IMG/VR virus record: IMGVR_UViG_3300036850_000037
Span: 1-40,373 of that record
DNA length: 40,373 bases
Direction: 5' to 3' (one strand)
From: a virus
Shown here: one piece after another, positions 31,870 to 38,362 of the stretch
Position numbering within the stretch: position 1 is the stretch's first letter
Layout of the letters: each line of letters begins with the position of its first letter
Made by a program: the position numbers and the translations under genes
The notes under the pieces: model-generated
The model's database searches: none
Seen by the model: the letters and a program-made list of their open reading frames with translations, nothing else
What the model was told of the DNA's origin: nothing

Positions 31870-32018
31870 ATAAGATCACATCAATAGCGAAGCTTGTTGC
31901 TGCGTTCGGGGCAGTCCTGGGCGCACATGCGGCCCTGCCAGAGCCGTATGGGGCCATCTTCGGCGCGATTGTCGCGGCGGCCACCTACCTGGCCAGGTCT
32001 CCGCTCGATGCTGCCTGA
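31866..32018 (+). CDS. Putative holin, 50 aa
   Basis: ATG 31866 overlaps the endolysin stop (ATGA). Two hydrophobic spans (SIAKLVAAFGAVLGAHAAL and YGAIFGAIVAAATYLA) with a short Pro turn and small polar ends, typical of class II holins. It would permeabilise the membrane to release the SleB enzyme. The stop overlaps the next ATG. Confidence 0.65.
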   Translation: MNKITSIAKLVAAFGAVLGAHAALPEPYGAIFGAIVAAATYLARSPLDAA

Positions 32019-32271
32019 AGATCTTTGGATCTGGAGTCGCTACGCGATAGGCGCAGGAATCATTGCGTCTATCCTCTTCGGCGCAACTACCGCCGCCGCG
32101 CCCGGTTTCTATGTCAGTGGCGAGTTATCCGCCACGGACACAGAGCGGGAAGAGGGCATGGTCGCCATCGGCAACGATGTGATTCTCATCGTGCGGGACC
32201 AGCCTATTTACGACCGGCAGATTGCGCCGCTGATTGGGTCGCGGGTCAGGCTCGTGCTGGTGGCGAAATGA
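32008..32271 (+). CDS. Membrane-anchored small protein, 87 aa
   Basis: ATG 32008 inside the previous gene's 3' end. N-terminal span (YAIGAGIIASILFGATTAA), then a beta-like region (FYVSGELSATDTEREEGMVA, RDQPIYDRQIAPLIGSRVRL). Probably located in the inner membrane with a periplasmic domain, perhaps a lysis accessory (Rz-like in role, not in sequence). Confidence 0.55.
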   Translation: MLPEDLWIWSRYAIGAGIIASILFGATTAAAPGFYVSGELSATDTEREEGMVAIGNDVILIVRDQPIYDRQIAPLIGSRVRLVLVAK

Positions 32272-32351
32272 TACCTGAGCTGCTGGTCGCAGTCCCGCTT
32301 GCCGTGGCCCTCGTGTATGTGATGGCTCTCTGGGCGGAGCGCAAGCCATGA
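32268..32351 (+). CDS. Tiny single-span membrane protein, 27 aa
   Basis: ATG 32268 overlaps the previous stop and its stop overlaps the next ATG. MIPELLVAVPLAVALVYVMA is one span followed by LWAERKP. Part of a compact string of membrane genes. Low intrinsic confidence for function. Confidence 0.5.
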   Translation: MIPELLVAVPLAVALVYVMALWAERKP

Positions 32352-32560
32352 CACCGCGCGCCTTCGTCCAGCAAGGCGAATCAGAGCCTTTGAAGGGCGC
32401 CTGTCATGCCACCGCGGCCGCCCTGCTCGGCATCATGACGGTCTATAACGTCACGGCTTGGCTGTACCGTCGCGAACCCCACCTCGCCTTCAACTCCATC
32501 ATCTATCTTGCTGGTCTCTGCCTGGAAGGCAAGAAGACCTATAACCACTTCACGTCCTAA
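32348..32560 (+). CDS. Small membrane-associated protein, 70 aa
   Basis: ATG 32348 overlaps the previous stop. A hydrophobic helix (ATAAALLGIMTVYNVTAWLY) and another weakly hydrophobic segment (AFNSIIYLAGLCLEG) with His/Tyr-rich end. Probably inner membrane. No family. The stop overlaps the next ATG. Confidence 0.55.
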   Translation: MTPRAFVQQGESEPLKGACHATAAALLGIMTVYNVTAWLYRREPHLAFNSIIYLAGLCLEGKKTYNHFTS

Positions 32561-33627
32561 TGGGGAAACCGCTCACGCGAGAGCAGGCCGATGAACTCTT
32601 GCAAGGCCTGCGTCGATACGCAAGCGTGACGGTCGCCGCCAAGGCGCTTGGTATTCACAGGGCCACGCTGGATAGCAGGGTGCGCGCGGCGCGACGGCTA
32701 CTCGACACTGCCACGCACGAAATCGAGGACACGGTAGCGGCCTTTGAAATGGCGGACCTGCCCAGCGAACTGCCCACGGCCGCAGAACTCCTGTCGCGCA
32801 GGGCCAAGCAGTTCGCCCGCAAGCAGAGCGCGCAAGAATCTAGACGCCTGATCCCGGTCAAGGTTAACATCGACGGGCCGATAGGAATCGCACATCTCGG
32901 CGATCCGCACGTAGACGACGATGGCACGGACATCGACATGTTGCAGCGACATGTCGCCATCATCAACAAGACGGAGGGACTGTTTGCGGGTAACGTGGGA
33001 GATTACAGCAATAACTGGGTCGGTCGCTTGGCCCGCCTATACGGACAGCAGTCTACGTCTGCTGCAGAAGCTTGGGTACTCGTGGAGTGGCTGGTCCGAG
33101 CGGTTCCATGGCTCTATCTGGTTGGCGGGAACCATGATTTGTGGTCCGGATCCGGTGATCCCATTCAGTGGATGGCCGCACAAGCCAGGGTCAGCTATGA
33201 AGCACATGGAATGCGTCTCGGACTGACGTTCCCGAACGGCCGCATCATCCGCGTCAACGCCCGCCACGACTTCTCAGGGCACAGCCAGTGGAACACCGTC
33301 CACGGCCCATCCAAGGCCGCGCAAATGGGCTGGCGCGACCATATCCTGACCTGTGGGCACAAGCATGTGTCCGGCTATCAGGTGGTCCGTGATCCTGCGT
33401 CAGGCCTGCTCTCGCACGCGCTGCGCGTCGGCACCTACAAGATTTACGACCGCTACGCCGAAGAGAAGGGACTACCGAACCAGAACTTTATGCAGGCGCC
33501 GGTCACGATCATCAACCCTGACGAGCCGGACGACAGCAATCGCTGTGTCCACGTTGTGTTCGACCCTGAAGAAGGGGCCGATTATCTGACATGGCTGCGC
33601 AAGCGGTGGAAGCGGAAGGCGGCATAG
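32560..33627 (+). CDS. Calcineurin-like metallophosphoesterase with N-terminal HTH
   Basis: A 355-residue protein. Residues 1-45 form a helix-turn-helix (YASVTVAAKALGIHRATLDS). The metal-binding motifs of calcineurin-like phosphoesterases follow in order: HLGDPHVDDDG (Asp115, His117), GNVGDYSN (Asp148), GGNHDLW (Asn191/His192), ARHDFSGHS (His236) and CGHKHV (His267/His269). It would hydrolyse phosphodiesters; a DNA or nucleotide substrate is likely given the HTH. ATG 32560 overlaps the previous stop. Confidence 0.87.
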   Translation: MGKPLTREQADELLQGLRRYASVTVAAKALGIHRATLDSRVRAARRLLDTATHEIEDTVAAFEMADLPSELPTAAELLSRRAKQFARKQSAQESRRLIPVKVNIDGPIGIAHLGDPHVDDDGTDIDMLQRHVAIINKTEGLFAGNVGDYSNNWVGRLARLYGQQSTSAAEAWVLVEWLVRAVPWLYLVGGNHDLWSGSGDPIQWMAAQARVSYEAHGMRLGLTFPNGRIIRVNARHDFSGHSQWNTVHGPSKAAQMGWRDHILTCGHKHVSGYQVVRDPASGLLSHALRVGTYKIYDRYAEEKGLPNQNFMQAPVTIINPDEPDDSNRCVHVVFDPEEGADYLTWLRKRWKRKAA

Positions 33628-33633
33628 AACCTC

Positions 33634-33945
33634 ATGGAACTTGAGGATTTGTGGGATGAGATGCAACGCGGGCGAATCTGGGAGTGCTCGCTCCGTGACC
33701 CCAAGTTTCATCTGGACGGCCTGCAGGACGGCGAGAACGTCTACATCGACCCACGTCCAGCGATTCTCGAAACGCTGGTGCATGAACTATTGCACCGGAG
33801 AAAACCGCGGCTCGGGGAAATGACGGTCCTGCGCCTGGCGCATCGGCTGGTGATGGAGATGGACGAGGCCACGAAAGCAAAGTGGTGGCGGGCGTACAAG
33901 CGGATTCGCAAGGTCGGACGACCCGTGGTGCTGGAGGACGATTGA
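33634..33945 (+). CDS. HExxH zincin-like metallopeptidase, 103 aa
   Basis: A small protein whose central LETLVHELLHRRKPRLGE holds the HExxH zinc motif. YIDPRPAILET before it is a family-like start of the catalytic helix. It lacks a signal peptide. Similar tiny zincins occur in phages near nuclease genes; a role in cleaving host or phage proteins is plausible. ATG 33634, six bases after the previous stop. Confidence 0.7.
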   Translation: MELEDLWDEMQRGRIWECSLRDPKFHLDGLQDGENVYIDPRPAILETLVHELLHRRKPRLGEMTVLRLAHRLVMEMDEATKAKWWRAYKRIRKVGRPVVLEDD

Positions 33946-34058
33946 TGATGAAGCGCCTTCGCTGTCTCTGGCGCACCTGGGGCCTGCATGAATTTGGACA
34001 GACGGATTACTGCCTGCACTGCGGCAAGAGCATATGGAAAACGTATTTGACACGATGA
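33945..34058 (+). CDS. Tiny Cys-containing basic protein, 37 aa
   Basis: ATG 33945 overlaps the previous stop; ATG 33948 is an alternative. KRLRCLWRTWGLHEFGQTDY then CLHCGKS gives a possible zinc knuckle. It overlaps the next gene's start (34034). No known family. Confidence 0.45.
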   Translation: MMKRLRCLWRTWGLHEFGQTDYCLHCGKSIWKTYLTR

Positions 34059-34435
34059 AGGCGACATTCACCAGCGGCGCAACCAGCAGCGAGGCCAAGC
34101 CCCGCTACGACCTGATCCCGCCAACAGCGCTCAAGCGGCTGGCCGAGCGGTTCGGCTACGGCGCGCGGAAGCACGGCGATCACAACTACAAGCAAGGCTA
34201 TCGGGATCATGAGTTCGTTCGCGATCGCATTAATCATCTCATCGAGCATGCTGTGCAGTACGCGAGCGGTGACCGGACCGAAGATCACCTCGGCGCCGTC
34301 ATGTGCAACGCCGCGATGCTAGCGGAGCTCGAGCGAATGGCTGTGGACTGCCGCGAAAGCTACGACGACCGGCAATTACGCTCCGGCGAAGCGCAGCGAT
34401 CCATCACGGAAGAACTGCGGGCCGCCGGTTACTGA
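34034..34435 (+). CDS. dATP/dGTP diphosphohydrolase-like (DUF5664) protein
   Basis: A 133-residue protein with the signature of the MazG-like DUF5664 N-terminal domain: KPRYDLIPPTALKRLAERFG, YGARKHGDHNYKQGY and then DRINHLIEHAVQY ... EDHLGAVMCNAAMLAELE. Members hydrolyse dNTPs, and MazZ relatives support 2-aminoadenine phages by removing dATP. No PurZ or DpoZ is visible here, so a full Z-genome pathway is not supported. ATG 34034 overlaps the small gene. Confidence 0.82.
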   Translation: MENVFDTMKATFTSGATSSEAKPRYDLIPPTALKRLAERFGYGARKHGDHNYKQGYRDHEFVRDRINHLIEHAVQYASGDRTEDHLGAVMCNAAMLAELERMAVDCRESYDDRQLRSGEAQRSITEELRAAGY

Positions 34436-34446
34436 GGATATTTCCC

Positions 34447-35058
34447 ATGCGCCATCTGATTCTCGCCCTGTCCCTGTTCGCGTTCTCGCTGCCGACGATG
34501 GCCTCGACCGACTGGCGTCTCGCTGCTGAGAAGGTCGCGCGGTCTGCCGTCTTCATCGAGAGCAAAGAGGGCAGTTGCACGGGGTTCGTGATCGACAACG
34601 ATCGGGACTACGTGCTCACGGCGGCGCACTGCGATGCTAAGGATCTGTTTGTCGATCAGTCGCCCGCCAAGGTCATCTCGAAGGACGTCAAGAAGGATCT
34701 GATGGTCGTCCACATCGACGACCTCGACCGGCCGGCGCTGAAGCTCGCCAAGGACAACCCGAAGACGGGCGACGAAGTGGCATCCTTCGGCTACGGCTAC
34801 GGTCTCGAGCGCCCCATGTTCCGGGTGACGCACATCTCAGACGACAAAATTTACATCCCCTATGAAGGGATTGGCGGGCCGCTGGTGGCCGTGGATGCCA
34901 CGTTCGTGCCTGGGCAGAGCGGCGGACCTGTGGTCAACGTCGAGGGCGACGTGGTGATGGTCGTCCAGCTCGGTACGCCGATTGTGGGATTCGGCGTTGG
35001 CGCCGAGACCATTAAAGACAAGGTCGGTAAATATTTCCAGCGGCCGGCCAAGCCATAG
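34447..35058 (+). CDS. Secreted trypsin-like serine protease
   Basis: A 203-residue protein with signal peptide MRHLILALSLFAFSLPTMAS. The trypsin fold triad is visible: LTAAHCD (His61), VKKDLMVVHIDD (Asp84) and PGQSGGPV (Ser158). A free-standing periplasmic chymotrypsin-fold protease from a phage is unusual; it could process phage exported proteins or host envelope proteins. The frame extends upstream to 34303 but the signal peptide fixes the ATG at 34447. GAGG at 34434-34437. Confidence 0.85.
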   Translation: MRHLILALSLFAFSLPTMASTDWRLAAEKVARSAVFIESKEGSCTGFVIDNDRDYVLTAAHCDAKDLFVDQSPAKVISKDVKKDLMVVHIDDLDRPALKLAKDNPKTGDEVASFGYGYGLERPMFRVTHISDDKIYIPYEGIGGPLVAVDATFVPGQSGGPVVNVEGDVVMVVQLGTPIVGFGVGAETIKDKVGKYFQRPAKP

Positions 35059-35067
35059 ACCCACAAA

Positions 35068-35238
35068 TCAATTGAGGAACCATGTCTGCGGCCGAGCCTC
35101 CGCGCGGGTCACCGTGAAATGACGGACCGCGTCGTTAAGAGCCTCGACGCACCGTCGTTCGCGATCACGTACAGCCTTCGTGCGCCGGTCCTCTTTCAAT
35201 GATTGCAGGGCTTCTTTGCGGACATCACGGAAGTTCAT
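35068..35238 (-). CDS. Small basic protein near attP, 56 aa
   Basis: Minus-strand ORF from ATG 35238. NFRDVRKEALQSLKEDRRTK then VRDRERRCVEALNDAVRHF is Arg/Lys-rich and helical; resembles a DNA-binding small protein. It converges with the protease gene. Weak ribosome site. Family unknown. Confidence 0.5.
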   Translation of the reverse strand: MNFRDVRKEALQSLKEDRRTKAVRDRERRCVEALNDAVRHFTVTRAEARPQTWFLN

Positions 35239-35329
35239 GCGCGTTACTGTAGCACGTCCCCTAAGCAGGCGCCCCTTATTTTAGGCTCAGGCCTCATCCT
35301 CAAATAGCGCGCGACGTATGCAAGGAACC

Positions 35330-35455
35330 TCAAAACAGCGGGATGCCCTCGTACCACAGAAGCGCTGCGGTCGTCAGCGACAGGACGAGCATATAGAAGG
35401 CGAGCACCGCGACGAAGAGGGCGACTTTGCCGAGGAACCTGAAGACGCACATCAT
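35330..35455 (-). CDS. Small single-span membrane protein, 41 aa
   Basis: Minus-strand ORF from ATG 35455 (or 35452). FRFLGKVALFVAVLAFYML and VLSLTTAALLWYEG form a long hydrophobic stretch, one or two spans. Possibly expressed from the prophage. No family. Confidence 0.5.
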   Translation of the reverse strand: MMCVFRFLGKVALFVAVLAFYMLVLSLTTAALLWYEGIPLF

Positions 35456-35462
35456 GGGTTGT

Positions 35463-35701
35463 GGTTCCACGTGTGGTGCCACGAATGTTAGTCCAGACAG
35501 TCTTTATATGTGCCATTTCATTCCAATTCCTGTGAAGTGGAACCAGCCGTGGAACCGAGGCGAAACCACAGATAAACGCCTGAAAACATGCGAGATAACT
35601 GGCGGAAGCGCCTGGGAGTCGAACGCAAAGCCCGCGCCTGTATCTGACTGCATACACGTCACTTCTCGTCGGTTCCACGTTGCGGTTCCACGCGGTTCCA
35701 G
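35463..35701. repeat. Cluster of GGTTCCAC repeats (putative integrase arm sites)
   Basis: The 8-mer occurs at 35463-35470, 35671-35678, 35684-35691 and (one mismatch) 35694-35701, and inverted as GTGGAACC at 35537-35544 and 35549-35556. They flank the tRNA-like core at 35600-35623, as arm-type sites flank a phage core. Three copies lie within the int 3' end. Confidence 0.65.
35600..35623 (-). other. attP: Putative attP core matching the 3' end of a selenocysteine tRNA gene
   Basis: On the minus strand this reads a T-loop TTCGACT, T-stem 3' strand CCCAG, an 8-base acceptor 3' strand GCGCTTCC, G73 and CCA. Five plus eight bases between the T loop and G73 are specific to bacterial tRNA-Sec, and the beginning and end match Escherichia coli selC (TTCGACTCC ... 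CTTCCGCCA). No 5' tRNA half is present. Next to the integrase gene and direct repeats, it is the likely attachment core, predicting integration in host selC. Confidence 0.82.
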
Positions 35702-36717
35702 CCATTGAACCGTCCGGACAAGCTCTCACTGAGGGCCTGCATGCGGCTGCCGAGCACTGGTACATAGTGCTTGCGGGTCGTCTCGCGGCGCTTGTGCCCG
35801 AGCGCGGCGCCGACGTCGTCGAGGTCAATCCCAGACTCTGAGAGCGTGATGCCGAGCGTGTGGCGGCTCTGGTAGGGCCGCACGCCTTCTGGCCAGCCTG
35901 CGGTCCTGAGCGTTCGCACGAACGAGCTCTCGTTGAAGTCGCCCCACGCATTCGCCTCCGCGAACAACCGCCACGCCGCAAGCTGGTCGTCGTTCAAGTA
36001 CAGCCCCGGCGTGAAGCCGCCCTTGCCGTCTCGAGGCACCCACACGCGCTGATCGAGGTCCACGTCTGTCGGCTGTGTGCGCGCAATTTCGGACGGTCGT
36101 CGGCCGAAGCTCACCATCACCCGGTACCTAGCTCGCGTCTTTGCATTTCTCAGCCAGCCACGGCGCTCATGCTCTTGGAGCTTCGCATCCACGGCCAAGA
36201 TCGTCTCGTCAGAGACGCGCTGGATCGGGGTGCGGTGAATCGGCAGATCATCGATCTCGTCGCAGGGTGTCTCGATATTTTTCCCGTCCAGCACGCGGTA
36301 CAAGTTCCCCATGGTCCAGATGCGGTTGTTGCACGTTTTCGGCGCCACGCCGGCTTGGAGCCACGCGGTACGCATGTCCAGCACGTCGGCCTTCAGGATC
36401 TGCGATCGTCGCTTGTCGCCCAGCGCACGCACTAGGGCACGCACCTCAGACCGCCGCTCGCGCCAGCTTGCCAGATGCCTTGTCAGCCGCTCGTAGGTGG
36501 CGGCGTCGGCCGCCAGCGTGCCACGGCTGGGCGTCGGCCTCGCCGTGTGCATCCGGGCCGCCCAGCGCTCCATGTCTTTGCGGATGTCTTTGAGCGCCGT
36601 ACCGTGCTGGAACCGCAATTCTTTCGGCGCGTGGCCTCGAACTCGGACAATGGCAGAAATGCCAGAGGCGTCACGAAAGACGTTGGTTGCGATCCGTGTG
36701 CGCTGGCCTCGGCTCAT
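35659..36717 (-). CDS. int: Tyrosine recombinase integrase
   Basis: A 352-residue phage integrase from ATG 36717; a TTG at 36738 gives 359. The catalytic pattern is visible: FGRRPSEIA (Arg206/207), RDGKGG (Lys232), PYQSRHTLG (Arg285, His286), GHKRRETTRKHY (His308, Tyr318). The N-terminal region would bind arm sites. It is adjacent to the attP core at 35600-35623, and its 3' end carries three copies of the GGTTCCAC repeat. Integrates the phage in the host tRNA-Sec gene, by inference. Confidence 0.9.
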   Translation of the reverse strand: MSRGQRTRIATNVFRDASGISAIVRVRGHAPKELRFQHGTALKDIRKDMERWAARMHTARPTPSRGTLAADAATYERLTRHLASWRERRSEVRALVRALGDKRRSQILKADVLDMRTAWLQAGVAPKTCNNRIWTMGNLYRVLDGKNIETPCDEIDDLPIHRTPIQRVSDETILAVDAKLQEHERRGWLRNAKTRARYRVMVSFGRRPSEIARTQPTDVDLDQRVWVPRDGKGGFTPGLYLNDDQLAAWRLFAEANAWGDFNESSFVRTLRTAGWPEGVRPYQSRHTLGITLSESGIDLDDVGAALGHKRRETTRKHYVPVLGSRMQALSESLSGRFNGWNRVEPQRGTDEK

Positions 36718-36765
36718 AGGGCGACTGTCCAAACACAACGCGAAGATGTAACGAAACCGTAAGTA

Positions 36766-36867
36766 ATGGCGCTAGAATCGAACACAGCGCGTGACGGCCG
36801 AGGTGCTTGCTGGCATAAAGAGTGCGGCGAATGTCTCTGGAGGCTTACGGCTCAACATTTGATATAG
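36766..36867 (+). CDS. Possible small Cys/His protein, 33 aa
   Basis: ATG 36766 encodes MALESNTARDGRGA, then CWHKECGECLWR, which could bind zinc. No clear ribosome site; a TAGAAT at 36773-36778 might be a -10 instead. Low confidence. Confidence 0.25.
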   Translation: MALESNTARDGRGACWHKECGECLWRLTAQHLI

Positions 36868-36925
36868 CGCCTGCACGGTTTTTCACCCGTTCGGCTTCGG
36901 ACTACCCAACAGGAGGGCGCCCATC

Positions 36926-37270
36926 ATGGAGCGTAAGGCTACGGTCGGCAGCACGGCCCCTTCGGCGCAAGTTCTGTCGATTGCTACGTTTCGCGAGGCA
37001 TCACTCATCGCGGCCGCTTACGTGGCTTGCTCAGAGGAGCAACGGCACGCGCTCCGGGTGCTTCTTGCGGCGTGGGGGATAGCGGCTTTTTCGGAAGCGT
37101 TTTCGTCACCGTCTTCACCACCGTCAGAAGCGCCAGCAGGCCCTCTGGCGTTAAGTCCCTGCATTCATCAAGAATCGCCGACGCCCTGGCCTCGTCCATG
37201 TTATTCGTCTCGCCAATCAAATACGCGACGGATACCCCAAAAAACCGCGCGATCTTCACGAGCAAAGTGA
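36926..37270 (+). CDS. Possible protein antisense to the repressor 3' end, 114 aa
   Basis: ATG 36926 has a very strong AGGAGGG ribosome site. The first 26 residues precede the overlap; after 37005 it runs antisense to the repressor gene. QVLSIATFREASLIAAAYVA is a plausible helix, but the C-terminal half is Ser/Pro low-complexity (FSSPSSPPSEAPAGP) as expected of a shadow frame. It may be a short regulatory ORF with a meaningless extension. Confidence 0.4.
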   Translation: MERKATVGSTAPSAQVLSIATFREASLIAAAYVACSEEQRHALRVLLAAWGIAAFSEAFSSPSSPPSEAPAGPLALSPCIHQESPTPWPRPCYSSRQSNTRRIPQKTARSSRAK

Positions 37271-37463
37271 TGTCAGTGACGTTACGGCGGCCAGCCATAA
37301 AGTGGTTGGCCCAGCTTGGCGTCAGATCGCCCATGGCCTGCGCGAAGCCGGTTTCCGTAAGGCCCTCTTTACGCGCTTTTTCTGTAAACAATTCCCGCAC
37401 ACGAGAACGAATCGTCTCGATCGGCGACGGCACCTCCACACGATAATAATTTTTTTTCTGCAT
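37005..37463 (-). CDS. CI-like repressor, HTH family
   Basis: A 152-residue protein from ATG 37463; upstream frame to 37547 lacks a start with homology. The XRE-type HTH is TETGFAQAMGDLTPSWANHF then VTDITLLVKIARFFGVSVAY. A charged helical segment and low-complexity C-terminus follow. It lacks a LexA-type peptidase domain, so induction may use another route. It is divergent from the Cro-like gene across a 50-base operator region. Confidence 0.83.
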   Translation of the reverse strand: MQKKNYYRVEVPSPIETIRSRVRELFTEKARKEGLTETGFAQAMGDLTPSWANHFMAGRRNVTDITLLVKIARFFGVSVAYLIGETNNMDEARASAILDECRDLTPEGLLALLTVVKTVTKTLPKKPLSPTPQEAPGARAVAPLSKPRKRPR

Positions 37464-37478
37464 AGCGCCACAAAGGGC

Positions 37479-37513
37479 TTGACTCCACGCCGCACACGCG
37501 TTACTGTGTCTGC
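37479..37513 (+). promoter_or_regulatory. Cro-like promoter (possibly leaderless) and operator
   Basis: TTGACT at 37479-37484, spacing 17 to TACTGT at 37502-37507. The transcript would begin at or very near ATG 37514, so the message may be leaderless. ACAC-N8-GTGT (37494-37509) is an inverted repeat that may be the CI/Cro operator. Confidence 0.55.
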
Positions 37514-37756
37514 ATGCCACAGAAATCGCGTCACCGAGCCGCATCACTGGCGGAATACATCAAGAACACCAGCGTCACGCAAACCGAGCTAGCTCGGCTA
37601 CTCGGCGTCTCGCCGTCCACCGTCAACTGCTATGTCTCTGGTCGGCGCACCCCCAGCTTGGGCGTAGCCGTCAAGCTCTCGCGCATCACCGGCGTCCCTG
37701 TCGAGCGCCTTCTAGGCCAGGGCAGCAATTCTACTGCCGACGCGCGGGTGGCGTGA
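37514..37756 (+). CDS. Cro-like HTH regulator, 80 aa
   Basis: ATG 37514. SLAEYIKNTSVTQTELARLL, GVSPSTVNCYVSGRRTPSLG is a complete XRE HTH, followed by VAVKLSRITGVPVERLLG. Divergent to the repressor and first gene of the early + operon, thus the expected place for Cro. It probably opposes the repressor at the shared operator. Confidence 0.82.
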   Translation: MPQKSRHRAASLAEYIKNTSVTQTELARLLGVSPSTVNCYVSGRRTPSLGVAVKLSRITGVPVERLLGQGSNSTADARVA

Positions 37757-38004
37757 TGATGAGCGCGACGAAGACCGTCCGCCCGCCGCTGAACCTCGCC
37801 AATCCGGAGACGTGGCCCGTGCTGCTGACGCTGCCAGAGGTCGCCCAGATCATCGCGCGTGGCGTGGGTGGCATTCGCAAGGAGCTACAGGCCCGCACGT
37901 TCGTCCCGGCGCCGTTTGCGACAGGTCCATACCGCTGGCGCCGAGACGACGTGATCCGTTGGCTACGCAACGACAGTGACGCCAAGAAAAGAAAGGTGGC
38001 CTGA
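37753..38004 (+). CDS. Excisionase/AlpA-like HTH protein, 83 aa
   Basis: GTG 37753 overlaps the Cro stop; ATG 37756 or 37759 are alternatives. WPVLLTLPEVAQIIARGVGG then TGPYRWRRDDVIRWLRNDSD matches the winged MerR-like HTH_17 pattern of excisionases and AlpA regulators. Could direct excision with the integrase, or regulate early genes. Confidence 0.7.
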   Translation: MMMSATKTVRPPLNLANPETWPVLLTLPEVAQIIARGVGGIRKELQARTFVPAPFATGPYRWRRDDVIRWLRNDSDAKKRKVA

Positions 38005-38005
38005 C

Positions 38006-38071
38006 ATGGCGAAAACGAAGAAGACCAAGGGCGTGACCTTTGTGCTCCGGCCGACATGCGGGAGGGCCTGA
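38006..38071 (+). CDS. Tiny basic protein, 21 aa
   Basis: ATG 38006, AAAGGTGG upstream. MAKTKKTKGVTFVLRPTCGR is a 20-residue basic peptide plus Ala. May be a small regulator or an uncoupled ORF; neighbour spacing is tight. Confidence 0.35.
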   Translation: MAKTKKTKGVTFVLRPTCGRA

Positions 38072-38072
38072 C

Positions 38073-38159
38073 ATGTCCTGGCTCATCGACGCAGTGGCAG
38101 TCGTGGCGATGGTCGGATTGGGCTGGTTGGCCGGGATCCCTTTCCGGAGGACTTCTTAG
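38073..38159 (+). CDS. Tiny single-span membrane protein, 28 aa
   Basis: ATG 38073 with GGGAGGG upstream. WLIDAVAVVAMVGLGWLAGI is one hydrophobic span, ending PFRRTS. Early-operon small membrane peptide, unknown. Confidence 0.45.
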   Translation: MSWLIDAVAVVAMVGLGWLAGIPFRRTS

Positions 38160-38161
38160 AC

Positions 38162-38353
38162 ATGACTCACCAGCTTGGAGAGTCGATCGCGCTCGAGCCG
38201 AAGCCGGACGAGCAGCAGTTGCACCCGGAGCGAGGCGACCTCAAGGCGCCACGCGCGGATCTGGTCGAGGCTGACCCGTTCTTGTTGGGCATGCGAATGG
38301 GCAATCTGATTTACGCCGCAGTGTTCGGCGTTGTGCGACGGGAAAGGAACTGA
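38162..38353 (+). CDS. Hypothetical protein, 63 aa
   Basis: ATG 38162, GGAGG at 38146-38150 upstream. An acidic N-terminal half (GESIALEPKPDEQQLHPERG) and a hydrophobic C-terminal segment (FLLGMRMGNLIYAAVFGVV). No family recognised. Confidence 0.55.
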   Translation: MTHQLGESIALEPKPDEQQLHPERGDLKAPRADLVEADPFLLGMRMGNLIYAAVFGVVRRERN

Positions 38354-38362
38354 ATCGTTCAT

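Noticed and set aside
34034-34435. Complete 2-aminoadenine (Z) genome system
   Set aside because: No PurZ, DatZ or DpoZ found; only the diphosphohydrolase-like protein is present.
35427-35708. Plus-strand 93-codon frame across attP
   Set aside because: Its WESNAKPA-type segment is the standard artefact of reading antisense through a tRNA 3' end; no ribosome site.
35244-35981. Minus-strand 245-codon frame next to int
   Set aside because: Shadow in another frame of int and attP; composition is Arg/Ser-rich without domains.
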